From the NCBI RefSeq assembly GCF_900113875.1, contig NZ_FORA01000001.1:124001-188000 (forward strand): a DNA stretch of 64,000 nt, in the 5' to 3' direction. Of the stretch, positions 52,486 through 61,635 are shown in pieces (position 1 is the first letter of the stretch; each line of letters begins with the position of its first letter). The notes under the pieces were generated by a model. The model did no database searches and was not told the origin of the DNA. It worked only from the letters and a program-made list of their open reading frames with translations. Made by a program: the position numbers and the translations under genes. The DNA comes from Jannaschia pohangensis (GTDB lineage Bacteria > Pseudomonadota > Alphaproteobacteria > Rhodobacterales > Rhodobacteraceae).

Positions 52486-53657
52486 CGGGAAAGCTCCTGA
52501 GCAAAGGTGAGAAGGGTGTCGAGCGCGGCCAGCAGATCGTCATCGGGCAGGGTCAGCGCCAGCCGCACATGACCCGCCGCCGCCGCGCCGAAACTCTCGC
52601 CCGGCATGACGGCCACATGTTTCGTTTCAAGAAGTTGCAGGGCGAAGTTCACGCCGCTCAACCCGGTCGCGCGCACGTCCAGCATCAGATACATCGCCCC
52701 GCCCGACGGAATGACGCCGACCGCCTGCTGCCCCGCGATCCGCGCCAGGCACAGGTCGCGCCGCCTGCGGAAGGGTGCGGCCACCCCGGCCTCGAACCCC
52801 TCGCCAAGGGTCAGCGCATGGAGCGTCGCGTCCTGGATGTATCCCGGCGGGCCATAGGTGGTGGTATTGGCCAGCGCCGAAACCCCGGCGATCACCGCCT
52901 CGGGCCCGATCAGCCAGCCGATCCGACTGCCCGTCATCGCGTGGCTCTTGGACATGGACCCCGCGACCAGAACGCGCTCCGCCATCCCCGGAACGCTGCG
53001 AAGGCTGCGGTGCGGGCCGGTCCAGCATTGGGTGTCGTAAACCTCGTCCGACACCACCCACAGGTCGCGGTCACGGGCGACCCTCGCAATCCCCTCCAGA
53101 ACCGCGTCCGAATAGACCGCGCCCGTCGGATTGTTGGGCGAATTGATCAGGAGCGCGCGCGCCGCCCCGGTGCAGGCCACCAGAAGATCGGCGGCGCGCG
53201 GTTGAAACCCGTCTTCGGGCCGCGCGGGCACCGGCACGGGCCGCCCGCCCGCCGAACGCACGGTGCCCGGATAGCTGGTGTAATAGGGGTCGGGGAACAA
53301 AACATCGTCCCCCGGATCGATCCCGGCCATCAGCGCTGCGAACAGCGCGAATTGCCCGCCCGGCACCACGGCCACATTGTCGCGCGTCGTCGGCACGCCG
53401 GTCCGCGCTGCCACCCGCGCGGCAATCGTATCGCGCAGGGCCGGGCTGCCGGTCAGATGGGCATAGCCGGTGTTGCCGCCCCGGGCCGAGGCGTCCATGA
53501 CCTCCAGAATGGCAGGGTCGGTGCGGCGGTCGTGTTCGCCGATGGTCAAATCCAGCACGGGCACCCCCGCCGCCTTCATCTCGCGCGCACGGTAATAGAC
53601 CGCCCAGCCGTTCCCGCCGGCGGTCAAGGTCTGGATGCGCGTGGAAAGCCGTGTCAT
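52482..53657 (-). CDS. Class I/II pyridoxal phosphate aminotransferase
   Basis: The 391-residue protein has the aminotransferase I/II fold: TGYAHLTGSPALRDTIA (about 70-86), NSPNNPTGAVYS (about 165-176), the DEVYD block and the PLP Lys in GSMSKSHAMTGSRIG (about 237). It is first in a string with the ICL/PEP mutase and decarboxylase genes. ATG 53657 matches family N-termini; the longer frame upstream runs into the cysS promoter region. Confidence 0.9.
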   Translation of the reverse strand: MTRLSTRIQTLTAGGNGWAVYYRAREMKAAGVPVLDLTIGEHDRRTDPAILEVMDASARGGNTGYAHLTGSPALRDTIAARVAARTGVPTTRDNVAVVPGGQFALFAALMAGIDPGDDVLFPDPYYTSYPGTVRSAGGRPVPVPARPEDGFQPRAADLLVACTGAARALLINSPNNPTGAVYSDAVLEGIARVARDRDLWVVSDEVYDTQCWTGPHRSLRSVPGMAERVLVAGSMSKSHAMTGSRIGWLIGPEAVIAGVSALANTTTYGPPGYIQDATLHALTLGEGFEAGVAAPFRRRRDLCLARIAGQQAVGVIPSGGAMYLMLDVRATGLSGVNFALQLLETKHVAVMPGESFGAAAAGHVRLALTLPDDDLLAALDTLLTFAQELSR

Positions 53658-53697
53658 GGCCGCCACCCGACACCCGGTGCGCGGCGGTGTCAAACCC

Positions 53698-53726
53698 TTG
53701 GCAGACGGATCGCCGCGTGCTAGGCG
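53698..53726 (+). promoter_or_regulatory. Candidate sigma-70 promoter for cysS
   Basis: TTGGCA (53698-53703) and TAGGCG (53721-53726) are 17 bases apart, about 120 bases before the cysS start. Confidence 0.4.
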
Positions 53727-53848
53727 GCGCGGATGGGCCACTGCTTCTGCATCATTTGCATTTCGACCGCCCGCTGAGGATTTCGGCGGGCATGGGTGCC
53801 CGCGTGTCCGTCCCGGCCCATTTCCGCACCACTTGAGGAGAGGCCCGG

Positions 53849-55216
53849 ATGACACGGACCGACAGCATTCCGACCCTGCGCCTGCGCAATTCCCTGACCC
53901 GGCGGGTCGAGGATTTCGTGCCCATCGACCCGTCGAATGTGCGCCTCTACCTCTGCGGGCCGACGGTCTATGACCGCGCCCACCTAGGGAATGCGCGCAA
54001 CGTGATCCTGTTCGATCTGCTGACGCGGCTTCTGCGCCACGACTACGGCGCGGACGCCGTCACCTACGTGCGCAACGTCACCGACGTCGAGGACAAGATC
54101 AACGAGCGCGCCGCCGAAACGGGCCGCGAGATCCGCGACATCACCGACGAGACGCTTGGCTGGTTCCACGACGACATGGGCGCGCTCGGCAACCTGCCCC
54201 CCGATCACGAGCCGCGCGCCACCGACTACATCGGCGAGATGGTCGAGATGATCGAGGGGCTGATCGCCTCCGGCCACGCCTATGCCGCCGAGGGACATGT
54301 GCTGTTTTCGGTCGGCTCCTACGAGGGCTATGGCAAGCTGTCGGGCCGCTCGCTCGACGACATGATCGCGGGCGCGCGGGTCGAGGTCGCGCCCTACAAA
54401 CGCGACCCGATGGACTTCGTCCTCTGGAAACCCTCCGCCGATGACGAACCGGGGTGGGAGACGTCGATCGGCTACGGCCGCCCCGGCTGGCACATCGAAT
54501 GCTCGGCCATGTCGAAGGCCCTTCTGGGGCCGTCCTTCGACATCCACGGCGGCGGCAACGACCTGATGTTCCCGCATCACGAGAACGAGCGCGCGCAATC
54601 CTGCTGCGCTGATCCCGGCGCGGGCTTTGCACGGGTCTGGCTGCACAACGAGATGCTGCTGGTCGAGGGCAAGAAGATGTCCAAGTCCTTGGGCAACTTC
54701 TTCACCGTGCGCGACCTGCTGGACAAGGGCGTCCCCGGCGAGGTGATCCGCTTCGTTTTCCTGTCGACGCATTACTCCAAGCCGATGGACTGGACCGATG
54801 CCAAGGCCCGGGAGGCGGAGGCGACCCTTCGCAAATGGCGCGCCCTGACCGAAGAGGGCGGCACGCCGGATGAGGCGGCGCTGGCCCATCTGCGCGACGA
54901 CCTGAACACGCCCGGCGCCATCGCCGAACTCCACCGCCTGGCCAAATCCGGGGAGGGGGCAACGCTCGCGGCGACAGCGGCCGTGCTTGGGCTTCTCGGC
55001 GACGACATGGGGGCATGGGTCGGCGGTGGCGACGATGCCACGGTCGAGGCCATCCTCGCCGCTCGCCTCGCCGCCCGCGCCGACCGCGATTGGGCCCGCG
55101 CCGACGCTCTGCGTGACGCGCTCGTGGCGGCAGGGGTGGTGGTGACCGATGGCAAGGGCAAGGGGTGGGAAGCCGGTCCCGGTTTCGACCCCGCCAAGCT
55201 GGAGGGCGTCTTGTGA
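53849..55216 (+). CDS. cysS: Cysteine-tRNA ligase
   Basis: CysS charges tRNA-Cys and is often essential. The 455-residue protein has the zinc-binding Cys in YLCGPTVYD (about 32), the HIGH-type HLGNARN (about 42-48), ECSAMS and HHENERAQS zinc ligands, and the KMSKS motif [11 protein letters not shown] (about 273-283). The C-terminal DALR region follows. The start is ATG 53849 with GAGGAG upstream. Confidence 0.97.
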   Translation: MTRTDSIPTLRLRNSLTRRVEDFVPIDPSNVRLYLCGPTVYDRAHLGNARNVILFDLLTRLLRHDYGADAVTYVRNVTDVEDKINERAAETGREIRDITDETLGWFHDDMGALGNLPPDHEPRATDYIGEMVEMIEGLIASGHAYAAEGHVLFSVGSYEGYGKLSGRSLDDMIAGARVEVAPYKRDPMDFVLWKPSADDEPGWETSIGYGRPGWHIECSAMSKALLGPSFDIHGGGNDLMFPHHENERAQSCCADPGAGFARVWLHNEMLLVEGKKMSKSLGNFFTVRDLLDKGVPGEVIRFVFLSTHYSKPMDWTDAKAREAEATLRKWRALTEEGGTPDEAALAHLRDDLNTPGAIAELHRLAKSGEGATLAATAAVLGLLGDDMGAWVGGGDDATVEAILAARLAARADRDWARADALRDALVAAGVVVTDGKGKGWEAGPGFDPAKLEGVL

Positions 55217-55283
55217 TCACAAACACGTCCGACGTAGATCACCCGTGGATCACCCGTTCTGAATACCTGGATCGGAGGCCCCG

Positions 55284-56882
55284 ATGACCGAACGTCTCTA
55301 CCTCTACGACACCACGCTGCGCGACGGGCAGCAGACGCAGGGCGTGCAGTTCTCGGCCTCCGAAAAGCAGGAGATCGCGTTGATGCTCGACGCTCTCGGC
55401 CTCGATTACGTCGAAGGCGGATGGCCCGGCGCGAACCCCACCGACAGCGAGTTTTTCGACGCCCCGCCCACCCTTAAGGCCAAGCTCACCGCTTTCGGCA
55501 TGACCAAACGCGCAGGCCGGTCTGCGGACAATGACGACGTTCTGGCCGCCGTCCTGAACGCAGGCACGGGGTCGATCTGTCTGGTCGGAAAAACCCATCC
55601 GTTTCACGTCAGGACGGCCCTTGGCATCACGCTGGAGGAGAATCTGGAGGCCATCCGCGATTCCATCGCTCACCTCGTAAGCAACGGACGCGAAGCGCTT
55701 TTCGACGCCGAGCATTTCTTCGACGGCTATGCCGACGATCCCGCCTATGCCACCGATTGCCTGCGCGCCGCGCTTGACGCCGGGGCCCGTTGGGTCGTGC
55801 TGTGTGACACCAACGGCGGCACCATGCCCGACCGGATCGCCGAAGTCGTCCGCGAGGTCATCGCGGCGGGCATCCCCGGCGACCGGCTCGGCATCCACAC
55901 CCACAACGACACCGAACAGGCCGTCGCCGGATCGCTTGCCGCCGTGCAGGCCGGCGCGCGCCAGATCCAGGGCACGCTCAACGGTCTGGGCGAACGCTGC
56001 GGCAACGCCAACCTGACCAGCCTCATTCCCACGCTCCTGCTCAAGGCCCCCTATGCCGAGGCTTTCGCCATCGGCGTCACCCGCGAAAACCTGCCGCGCC
56101 TGATGACGGCCTCCCGCCGTCTCGACGACATCCTGAACCGCGTCCCCCGCCGCGAGGCGGCCTATGTCGGCGCCTCGGCCTTTGCACACAAGGCCGGGCT
56201 GCACGCCAGCGCGATCCTGAAGGACCCGACGACCTATGAACACGTCCCGCCCGAGACCGTCGGCAACCAGCGGATCGTGCCCATGTCCAATCAGGCGGGC
56301 CTGTCCAACCTGCGGTCCCGTCTGGCCGAGGCGGGGCTGACCGGCGACGACACCCAGATGCGCCGCATTCTGGAGCGGGTGAAGGCGCGCGAGGACGAGG
56401 GCTATTCCTATGACGTGGCCCCCGCCAGTTTCGAGATCATCGCGCGCGAAGAGCTTGGGCTGATGCCCGACTTCTTCGAGGTCAAGCGCTACCGCGTCAT
56501 CGTGGAACGGCGGAAGAACAAGCACAACAAGATGGTCACCGTGTCCGAGGCCGTCGTGGTGGTGAAGGTCGACGGCGAAAAGCGGCTGTCGGTGTCCGAA
56601 AGCATGGATGCCACCGGGTCCGACCGTGGCCCCGTCAACGCGCTGTCCAAGGCGCTGGCCAAGGACCTCGGCCCCCTTCAGGACCGGATCGTCGACATGC
56701 GCCTCAAGGACTTCCGCGTCCGCATCATGCAGGGCGGGACCGAGGCCGTGACCCGCGTCATCATCGATCACGAGGACAGCGCGGGCCGCCGCTGGTCTAC
56801 CGTCGGCGTGTCGCCCAACATCGTCGACGCCAGTTTCGAGGCGCTGCTGGACGCCGTGCGCTGGAAGCTGTGTCAGGGGTGA
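55284..56882 (+). CDS. cimA: Citramalate synthase
   Basis: CimA condenses pyruvate and acetyl-CoA to citramalate, opening the threonine-independent route to isoleucine. The 532-residue protein has the aldolase-type domain with TTLRDGQQTQGVQFS (about 10-24), CDTNGGTMP (about 173), GIHTHNDTEQAV with the HxH metal ligands, and a C-terminal LeuA-like regulatory dimerisation domain. The sequence pattern VEGGWPGANPTDSEFF is closer to CimA than to LeuA. It is translationally coupled to the methyltransferase after it (TGATG). Confidence 0.93.
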   Translation: MTERLYLYDTTLRDGQQTQGVQFSASEKQEIALMLDALGLDYVEGGWPGANPTDSEFFDAPPTLKAKLTAFGMTKRAGRSADNDDVLAAVLNAGTGSICLVGKTHPFHVRTALGITLEENLEAIRDSIAHLVSNGREALFDAEHFFDGYADDPAYATDCLRAALDAGARWVVLCDTNGGTMPDRIAEVVREVIAAGIPGDRLGIHTHNDTEQAVAGSLAAVQAGARQIQGTLNGLGERCGNANLTSLIPTLLLKAPYAEAFAIGVTRENLPRLMTASRRLDDILNRVPRREAAYVGASAFAHKAGLHASAILKDPTTYEHVPPETVGNQRIVPMSNQAGLSNLRSRLAEAGLTGDDTQMRRILERVKAREDEGYSYDVAPASFEIIAREELGLMPDFFEVKRYRVIVERRKNKHNKMVTVSEAVVVVKVDGEKRLSVSESMDATGSDRGPVNALSKALAKDLGPLQDRIVDMRLKDFRVRIMQGGTEAVTRVIIDHEDSAGRRWSTVGVSPNIVDASFEALLDAVRWKLCQG

Positions 56883-57607
56883 TGAGCGCCTTCTGGACCA
56901 TCCACACCGGCCTTTTGCGCGAGGGGCCGGGGACGCCCGCCGAGGTGGCCTGGGCCTGCGGTCACGCCGATATCCCGCTTGCGGGGCGCATCTGCGACGT
57001 GGGTTGCGGCCCGGGCGCGGACCTGGCCACCCTCCGTCGCGCCGTGCCCGAAGGGTCCGTTCTGGGCCTGGACCGCCATCTGCCCTTCGTCGTGGACGCC
57101 GCGCTGCGCCACCGCGACGATCCGGGCATCGCCGTCAAACGCGGGCTTCTGGTGGCGCGCGACGGCCTGCCTGATCCTGCATCCGAGGGGCCGTTCGACC
57201 TGATCTGGTGCGCGGGCGCGATCTATTTCGAGGGGGTCACGGCGGCGCTGCAGGCCTGGGGTCCGGCGTTGACTGCGCGGGGCTGCGTCGCCTTTTCCAC
57301 CCCTGTTGTCGCTGACCCTGACGATGCGGAGGCCGTCGCCTTCTGGGGCGGCGACCTCTGGGATACCGACGCGACACTGGACGCCGCGATTGCCGAGGCG
57401 GGCTTTGAGACGATCGCCCTGGGGCAGGTCGACGATACCGGGTGGGAGGCGTATTATGCCGCCACCGAAGCCCGCTGCGCCGAGCTCGACGCCGTGGCTG
57501 ACGCCGAGCTGCGCGCCGCCGTGGCAGAGACGCGGGCCGAAGCATCCGATTGGCGACGCCTGCGCGGGCGGCTTGGCTATGCCCTGCGCGTGGTGCGGCC
57601 CGCATGA
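56882..57607 (+). CDS. Class I SAM-dependent methyltransferase
   Basis: The 241-residue protein has motif I VGCGPGADLATL (about 42-53) and the GLDRHLPF motif II acidic region, then DLIWCAGAIYF, typical of the class I methyltransferase fold (motif post I and IV). It starts at ATG 56882, which overlaps the cimA stop, and ends overlapping the next gene (ATGA). The substrate is unknown. Confidence 0.85.
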   Translation: MSAFWTIHTGLLREGPGTPAEVAWACGHADIPLAGRICDVGCGPGADLATLRRAVPEGSVLGLDRHLPFVVDAALRHRDDPGIAVKRGLLVARDGLPDPASEGPFDLIWCAGAIYFEGVTAALQAWGPALTARGCVAFSTPVVADPDDAEAVAFWGGDLWDTDATLDAAIAEAGFETIALGQVDDTGWEAYYAATEARCAELDAVADAELRAAVAETRAEASDWRRLRGRLGYALRVVRPA

Positions 57608-58377
57608 GCGGCGCGGATGACCTGACGGCCTGCGCGGGCCTTGTCGCGCGCGGCGACCCGGTGCGGTTCCGCGCGACGATGGCCGCGCCGGTTGCGCTGC
57701 GCCGGATGCTCTTCCCGCTTTATGCCTTTAATCTGGAAGTGGCGCGCGCGCCCCGCGTCACGCAGGAGCCGCTGATCGCCCAGATGCGCCTGCAATGGTG
57801 GGCCGATGCGCTGGAAGAGATCGCGGCAGGCGGCAAGGTGCGCCGACACGAGGTGGTGACGCCGCTGGCCGATGTCCTCGACTCGCGGGCGGCCGACGCG
57901 TTGCAAGCGGTCGTGACCGCGCGCCAGGCCGATGTGGAGCGTGATGTGCCGGTCGACCTGTCCGACGTTCTGACCTATGTGGACGGCACCGCCGGGGTTC
58001 TGATGCGGGTGGCCGCGCGTCTGGCGGGTGAGCCGCGAGAGGAGGCCGCGGCCGCAGCAGGCCGGGCCCAGGGGATTGCAGCGCTTCTGCTTGCCGTGCC
58101 GACCTTGGCCGCCGAGGGGCGGCACCCCCTGCCGCACGGTGACCCGTCCGACTTTGCCGCCCGTCTGGCGCGGGAGGGGCGGGACGGCATCTACCTCGCG
58201 CGGACGATCCCCGTCGCACCCGCTGCGCGGCCCGTGTTCCTTGGCCTGACCGAAGCGGAGGCGACCTTGCGCCGGTTTCAGGCCGACCCAAGTCTGGTGC
58301 TGGAAGACAGACCCCGCGAGCCGGGGTTCGGCGTCCGGGCCGGGATGGCGATGCGCGCCCTGCTCAACCGCGTCTGA
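57604..58377 (+). CDS. Squalene/phytoene synthase family protein
   Basis: The 257-residue all-alpha protein has the isoprenoid synthase-like fold; MRLQWWADALEEIAAGG (about 64-80) is the typical second block. The catalytic DxxxD motifs of true synthases are not clear, which makes it more like NDUFAF6, a complex I assembly factor in this family, than a carotenoid enzyme. That assignment is inference. It is coupled to the methyltransferase gene and followed directly by the convergent flavin reductase. Confidence 0.8.
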   Translation: MSGADDLTACAGLVARGDPVRFRATMAAPVALRRMLFPLYAFNLEVARAPRVTQEPLIAQMRLQWWADALEEIAAGGKVRRHEVVTPLADVLDSRAADALQAVVTARQADVERDVPVDLSDVLTYVDGTAGVLMRVAARLAGEPREEAAAAAGRAQGIAALLLAVPTLAAEGRHPLPHGDPSDFAARLAREGRDGIYLARTIPVAPAARPVFLGLTEAEATLRRFQADPSLVLEDRPREPGFGVRAGMAMRALLNRV

Positions 58378-58899
58378 TCAGGCCTTTTCGGTGCGCAGAT
58401 AGCTGCGCATCCCGTAGATCAGGGGCGACCCTTCCTCGGACGCGCGCACCGCGCGCACGGCGCCGATGATGACGTAATGGGTGCCGATGGGATCGACCGC
58501 CTGGATCTCGCAATCGAACCCCGCCAACCCGTCCAGAACCGGCGCGCCAGTCTTCAGGGTGTCGAACGCCAACCCGGTGAACCGATCCGCGCCCGTCGCG
58601 TCACCGCGCCCGGCGAAGACGTCGGCGATGGCCTGTTGCCCGGTGTGCAGGACGTTGACGGCAAAGCACTTGTTTTCAAGGATCGCCGGGGCGGCCGACG
58701 CCGTCCGGTTGACGCAGATCAGGATGGTGGGCGCATCGCCGTCTGCCGACACGCTGGTCATGGCCGACACCGTCACACCCGCGCGCCCCGCCGGACCGTC
58801 GGTCGTCACCACGCTCACCGTGGCGGCGGCGCGGGACATGGCGTGGACGAATTCGTCGCGCAGCGCGCGCGGAGCATCTGACTGTGTCATGGCGTTCAC
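58378..58899 (-). CDS. Flavin reductase family (FMN-binding split barrel) protein
   Basis: The 173-residue protein has the TVVTTDGPAGRAGVTVSAMTSVSADGD type block (about 28-55), CVNRTASAAPAILENKCFAVNVL and GTHYVIIGAV typical of FMN reductases that supply two-component monooxygenases, such as RutF or HpaC. No monooxygenase partner is nearby. The gene stops at the base after the phytoene synthase-like gene. Confidence 0.87.
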   Translation of the reverse strand: MNAMTQSDAPRALRDEFVHAMSRAAATVSVVTTDGPAGRAGVTVSAMTSVSADGDAPTILICVNRTASAAPAILENKCFAVNVLHTGQQAIADVFAGRGDATGADRFTGLAFDTLKTGAPVLDGLAGFDCEIQAVDPIGTHYVIIGAVRAVRASEEGSPLIYGMRSYLRTEKA

Positions 58900-58992
58900 T
58901 TAACCCATGGGGACCGGGAGTCGAGATGCGCGGGGGCTTTTCCTTGTGCCATCGCTCCGGCTAGGTGGAAATGCACCAGACGGAGGAACCCC

Positions 58993-59955
58993 ATGGCCCT
59001 GCAAGACGCCCGCGATCAAGTGGACAACGCCTTTCGACGCGACGACCCCCGGGGCCTGAGCTTCGAGAATGCCTTCGGCGGCGCGACCTCGGCATTCCGG
59101 CGCAAATACACGCGGGACCTGACCGGCTATGACCTCGCCATCACCGGCGTACCCTTCGATCAGGCGGTAACGCATCGCCCCGGCACGCGGTTCGGCCCCC
59201 GTGCCATCCGCGAGGCAAGCACTCTGCAACCCTTCGATCCGCCATACTACTGGGATTACTCGCCCCTGGATGAATTGGCCGTGGCAGACTTTGGCGACCT
59301 CGGCTTCGACTACGCCAAGGTCGCGGAATTCCCCGAGGCACTGCGCCAGCATATCCGCGGCATCCTGGGGCAGGGGGCGGGCTGCATCTCCATGGGTGGG
59401 GACCACTACGTCAGTTTCCCGATCCTTCAGGCCCACGCAGAGGTGCACGGGCCCCTCTCCCTCATCCAGTTCGACGCCCATTCCGACACCTGGCCCGACG
59501 ACGACATGACGCGGATCGATCACGGCACGATGTTCTACAAGGCGGTCAAGACCGGTGTCATCGACCCCGCGACCAGTGTGCAGGTCGGCATCCGGACGGT
59601 GAACCCCGACACCCTGGGCGTCACCACCATCGACGCGCGCGCGGTGCACGAAGCCGCCCCGGGCGAGGTCGCGGCCCGCATCAAGGCGGTGGTGGGGGAT
59701 CGGCCGACCTATCTGACCTTCGACATCGACTGCCTCGATCCGGCCTTCGCACCGGGAACGGGCACGCCCGTCTGGGGCGGGCTGTCGAGCGGTCAGGTCG
59801 CCGCGATCCTGCGCGATCTGGCAGGCATCAACCTGGTCGGCGGGGATGTGGTCGAGGTGTCGCCGCCCTATGACACCACCGGGGCGACGGCGATTGCCGG
59901 GGCGCATATCGTGATGGAACTGATGTGCCTCTGGGGCTGGACACGGCGCAAATAG
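58993..59955 (+). CDS. speB: Agmatinase / ureohydrolase
   Basis: SpeB cuts agmatine into putrescine and urea. The 320-residue protein binds two Mn ions with the motifs SMGGDHYVSFP (about 134-144), QFDAHSDTW (about 158-166) and FDIDCLDPAFAPGTGTP (about 242-258), plus VVEVSPPYD. Close relatives include guanidinobutyrase and proclavaminate hydrolase, so the exact substrate is not fixed by sequence. GGAGG stands before the ATG. Confidence 0.9.
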   Translation: MALQDARDQVDNAFRRDDPRGLSFENAFGGATSAFRRKYTRDLTGYDLAITGVPFDQAVTHRPGTRFGPRAIREASTLQPFDPPYYWDYSPLDELAVADFGDLGFDYAKVAEFPEALRQHIRGILGQGAGCISMGGDHYVSFPILQAHAEVHGPLSLIQFDAHSDTWPDDDMTRIDHGTMFYKAVKTGVIDPATSVQVGIRTVNPDTLGVTTIDARAVHEAAPGEVAARIKAVVGDRPTYLTFDIDCLDPAFAPGTGTPVWGGLSSGQVAAILRDLAGINLVGGDVVEVSPPYDTTGATAIAGAHIVMELMCLWGWTRRK

Positions 59956-59962
59956 GCGCCCG

Positions 59963-60391
59963 TCAGACGCTCGGGGTCGCGGGACAGGCGCGGAAGGTGG
60001 CGACGGGTCCGGCGGCCTCTGCAAGGTCGATGCGCACGGAGACATCGCCCACGGTAGCGGTCGCGGTCGTATTCGCCTCCAGCCCCGACAGGACGTTCCC
60101 GAACCCGCTGTCGGTCACCACAATCCGCGTGCCCTCCACCCGGTGCCGGTCGGTGGAAATGGTGAGCGGGGACGCCCCGTCGAAACGGATGGCGAAGACG
60201 GGGGCCTCTGGCCAGCCCTGCGGGCGCGTCAGCGTCAGGGTATAGAGGCCCTGCGAGGGGTCGAAGGTCACCTGTGTGTCCAACCCGAAGGCCGCCTGCG
60301 ACAGGGTGCAGATCGGGGTCGGCGCAAAGCTCCAGGCCTGCGCGCCACCCGGCAGGACGATCAGAGAGGCGAGGGCGAGCGACAATCGCAT
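59963..60391 (-). CDS. Periplasmic protein of unknown function
   Basis: The 142-residue protein has a signal peptide (MRLSLALASLIVL, cleavage near AQAWS) and a mature part rich in beta strands, with two Cys (ICTLSQ near the start and FRACPAT near the end) that could form a disulfide. I do not recognise the family. I chose ATG 60391 because it puts the signal peptide first. Confidence 0.7.
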   Translation of the reverse strand: MRLSLALASLIVLPGGAQAWSFAPTPICTLSQAAFGLDTQVTFDPSQGLYTLTLTRPQGWPEAPVFAIRFDGASPLTISTDRHRVEGTRIVVTDSGFGNVLSGLEANTTATATVGDVSVRIDLAEAAGPVATFRACPATPSV

Positions 60392-60456
60392 GCTGCCCAC
60401 GGTATCCCCACGTCCACGCCCTGCCAAGCGCCGCAAACGCACTTCAAAAAATCCTG

Positions 60457-60479
60457 CTTCTCTGCTTCACAAATACTCA
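60457..60479. repeat. 23-base sequence shared with 47907-47929
   Basis: The sequence is identical to the copy between edd and eda. It lies in the 244-base region between the periplasmic protein gene and lipA, in which I see no other element. Confidence 0.5.
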
Positions 60480-60635
60480 CGGCGCCGCCCCCCGTGCGCC
60501 GCGCCACTCGGGTCGGCGCGCCCAAGCCAACGCGCCCGCACAATCCGGCCATGCGCGGCTGCGACCGCCGGGCCACTGGCGCGGGCGGATCGGTTGCCCT
60601 AGATGTCACCACAACACCCGATCCGGAGACGCAAG

Positions 60636-61592
60636 ATGCCCCGCGACCTGAAAATTCCCGCCGAACGCCACCCCGAAAAGGCGCGCAGGCCCGACAATCC
60701 GCAGCCCAGGAAGCCGTCCTGGATTCGCGTCAAGGCCCCCGTGGGCGAAGGGTATCGCAAGACCGCCGCGATCATGCGCGAGCACAAGCTGGTCACCGTC
60801 TGCGAAGAGGCGGGCTGTCCGAATGTCGGCGAATGCTGGTCGCAGGGTCACGCCACGATGATGATCATGGGTGAGGTCTGCACCCGCGCCTGCACCTTCT
60901 GCAACATCGCCACCGGCAAGCCGCCCGAGGCGCTGGATGTGTTCGAACCCGGTCGGGTGGCGGATGCGGTGGCCAAGCTCGGCCTGAACCATGTGGTGGT
61001 CACCTCGGTCGACCGTGACGATGTGGAGGACGGGGGCGCCGAGCATTTCGCCCAGACCATCCGCGCCATCCGCAAGCGCGCGCCGGGCACCACGATCGAG
61101 ATCCTGACCCCCGATTTCATCCGCTGCGACCCCTCCGCGCTGGAGGTCGTGGTCGCGGCGCGGCCCGATGTGTTCAACCACAACCTCGAAACCGTGCCGG
61201 GCCTATACCCCGAGGTTCGGCCGGGCGCGCGGTACTTCCACTCCCTGCGCCTGCTCCAGCGCGTCAAGGAGTTGGACCCGTCGATGTTCACCAAGTCGGG
61301 CATCATGGTCGGCCTGGGCGAGGATCGTCAGGCTGTGTTGCAGGTCATGGACGACATGCGCGCCGCCAACATCGATTTCCTGACCATCGGGCAGTATCTG
61401 CAACCGACGCCCAAGCACCACGCCGTTGACCGGTTCGTCACGCCCGAGGAGTTCGCGGGCTACGAAAAGGCGGCCTGGGGCAAGGGGTTCCTGATGGTGT
61501 CGGCCACGCCGCTGACCCGGTCGTCCTATCATGCGGGCGATGACTTCGCCCGGCTGCGGGCGGCGCGGGAAAAGGCGCTCGGCAAGGCCTGA
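60636..61592 (+). CDS. lipA: Lipoyl synthase
   Basis: LipA adds two sulfur atoms to octanoyl-protein to make lipoyl groups of pyruvate and 2-oxoglutarate dehydrogenases. The 318-residue radical SAM protein has the auxiliary cluster motif [12 protein letters not shown] (about 60-71), the radical SAM motif CTRACTFC (about 86-93) and the C-terminal RSSYHAG Ser ligand. GGAG lies before ATG 60636; an in-frame ATG at 60603 is less well placed. Confidence 0.97.
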   Translation: MPRDLKIPAERHPEKARRPDNPQPRKPSWIRVKAPVGEGYRKTAAIMREHKLVTVCEEAGCPNVGECWSQGHATMMIMGEVCTRACTFCNIATGKPPEALDVFEPGRVADAVAKLGLNHVVVTSVDRDDVEDGGAEHFAQTIRAIRKRAPGTTIEILTPDFIRCDPSALEVVVAARPDVFNHNLETVPGLYPEVRPGARYFHSLRLLQRVKELDPSMFTKSGIMVGLGEDRQAVLQVMDDMRAANIDFLTIGQYLQPTPKHHAVDRFVTPEEFAGYEKAAWGKGFLMVSATPLTRSSYHAGDDFARLRAAREKALGKA

Positions 61593-61601
61593 TCGCCGCG
61601 C

Positions 61602-61625
61602 CCGTCCGGGGCTGCCCCCGGACGG
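61602..61625. terminator. 10-bp hairpin between convergent lipA and amtB
   Basis: CCGTCCGGGG pairs fully with CCCCGGACGG around a 4-base loop, 10 bases after the lipA stop. There is no U tract, so it is a weaker candidate for either strand. Confidence 0.5.
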
Positions 61626-61635
61626 CAAGTTGGCC

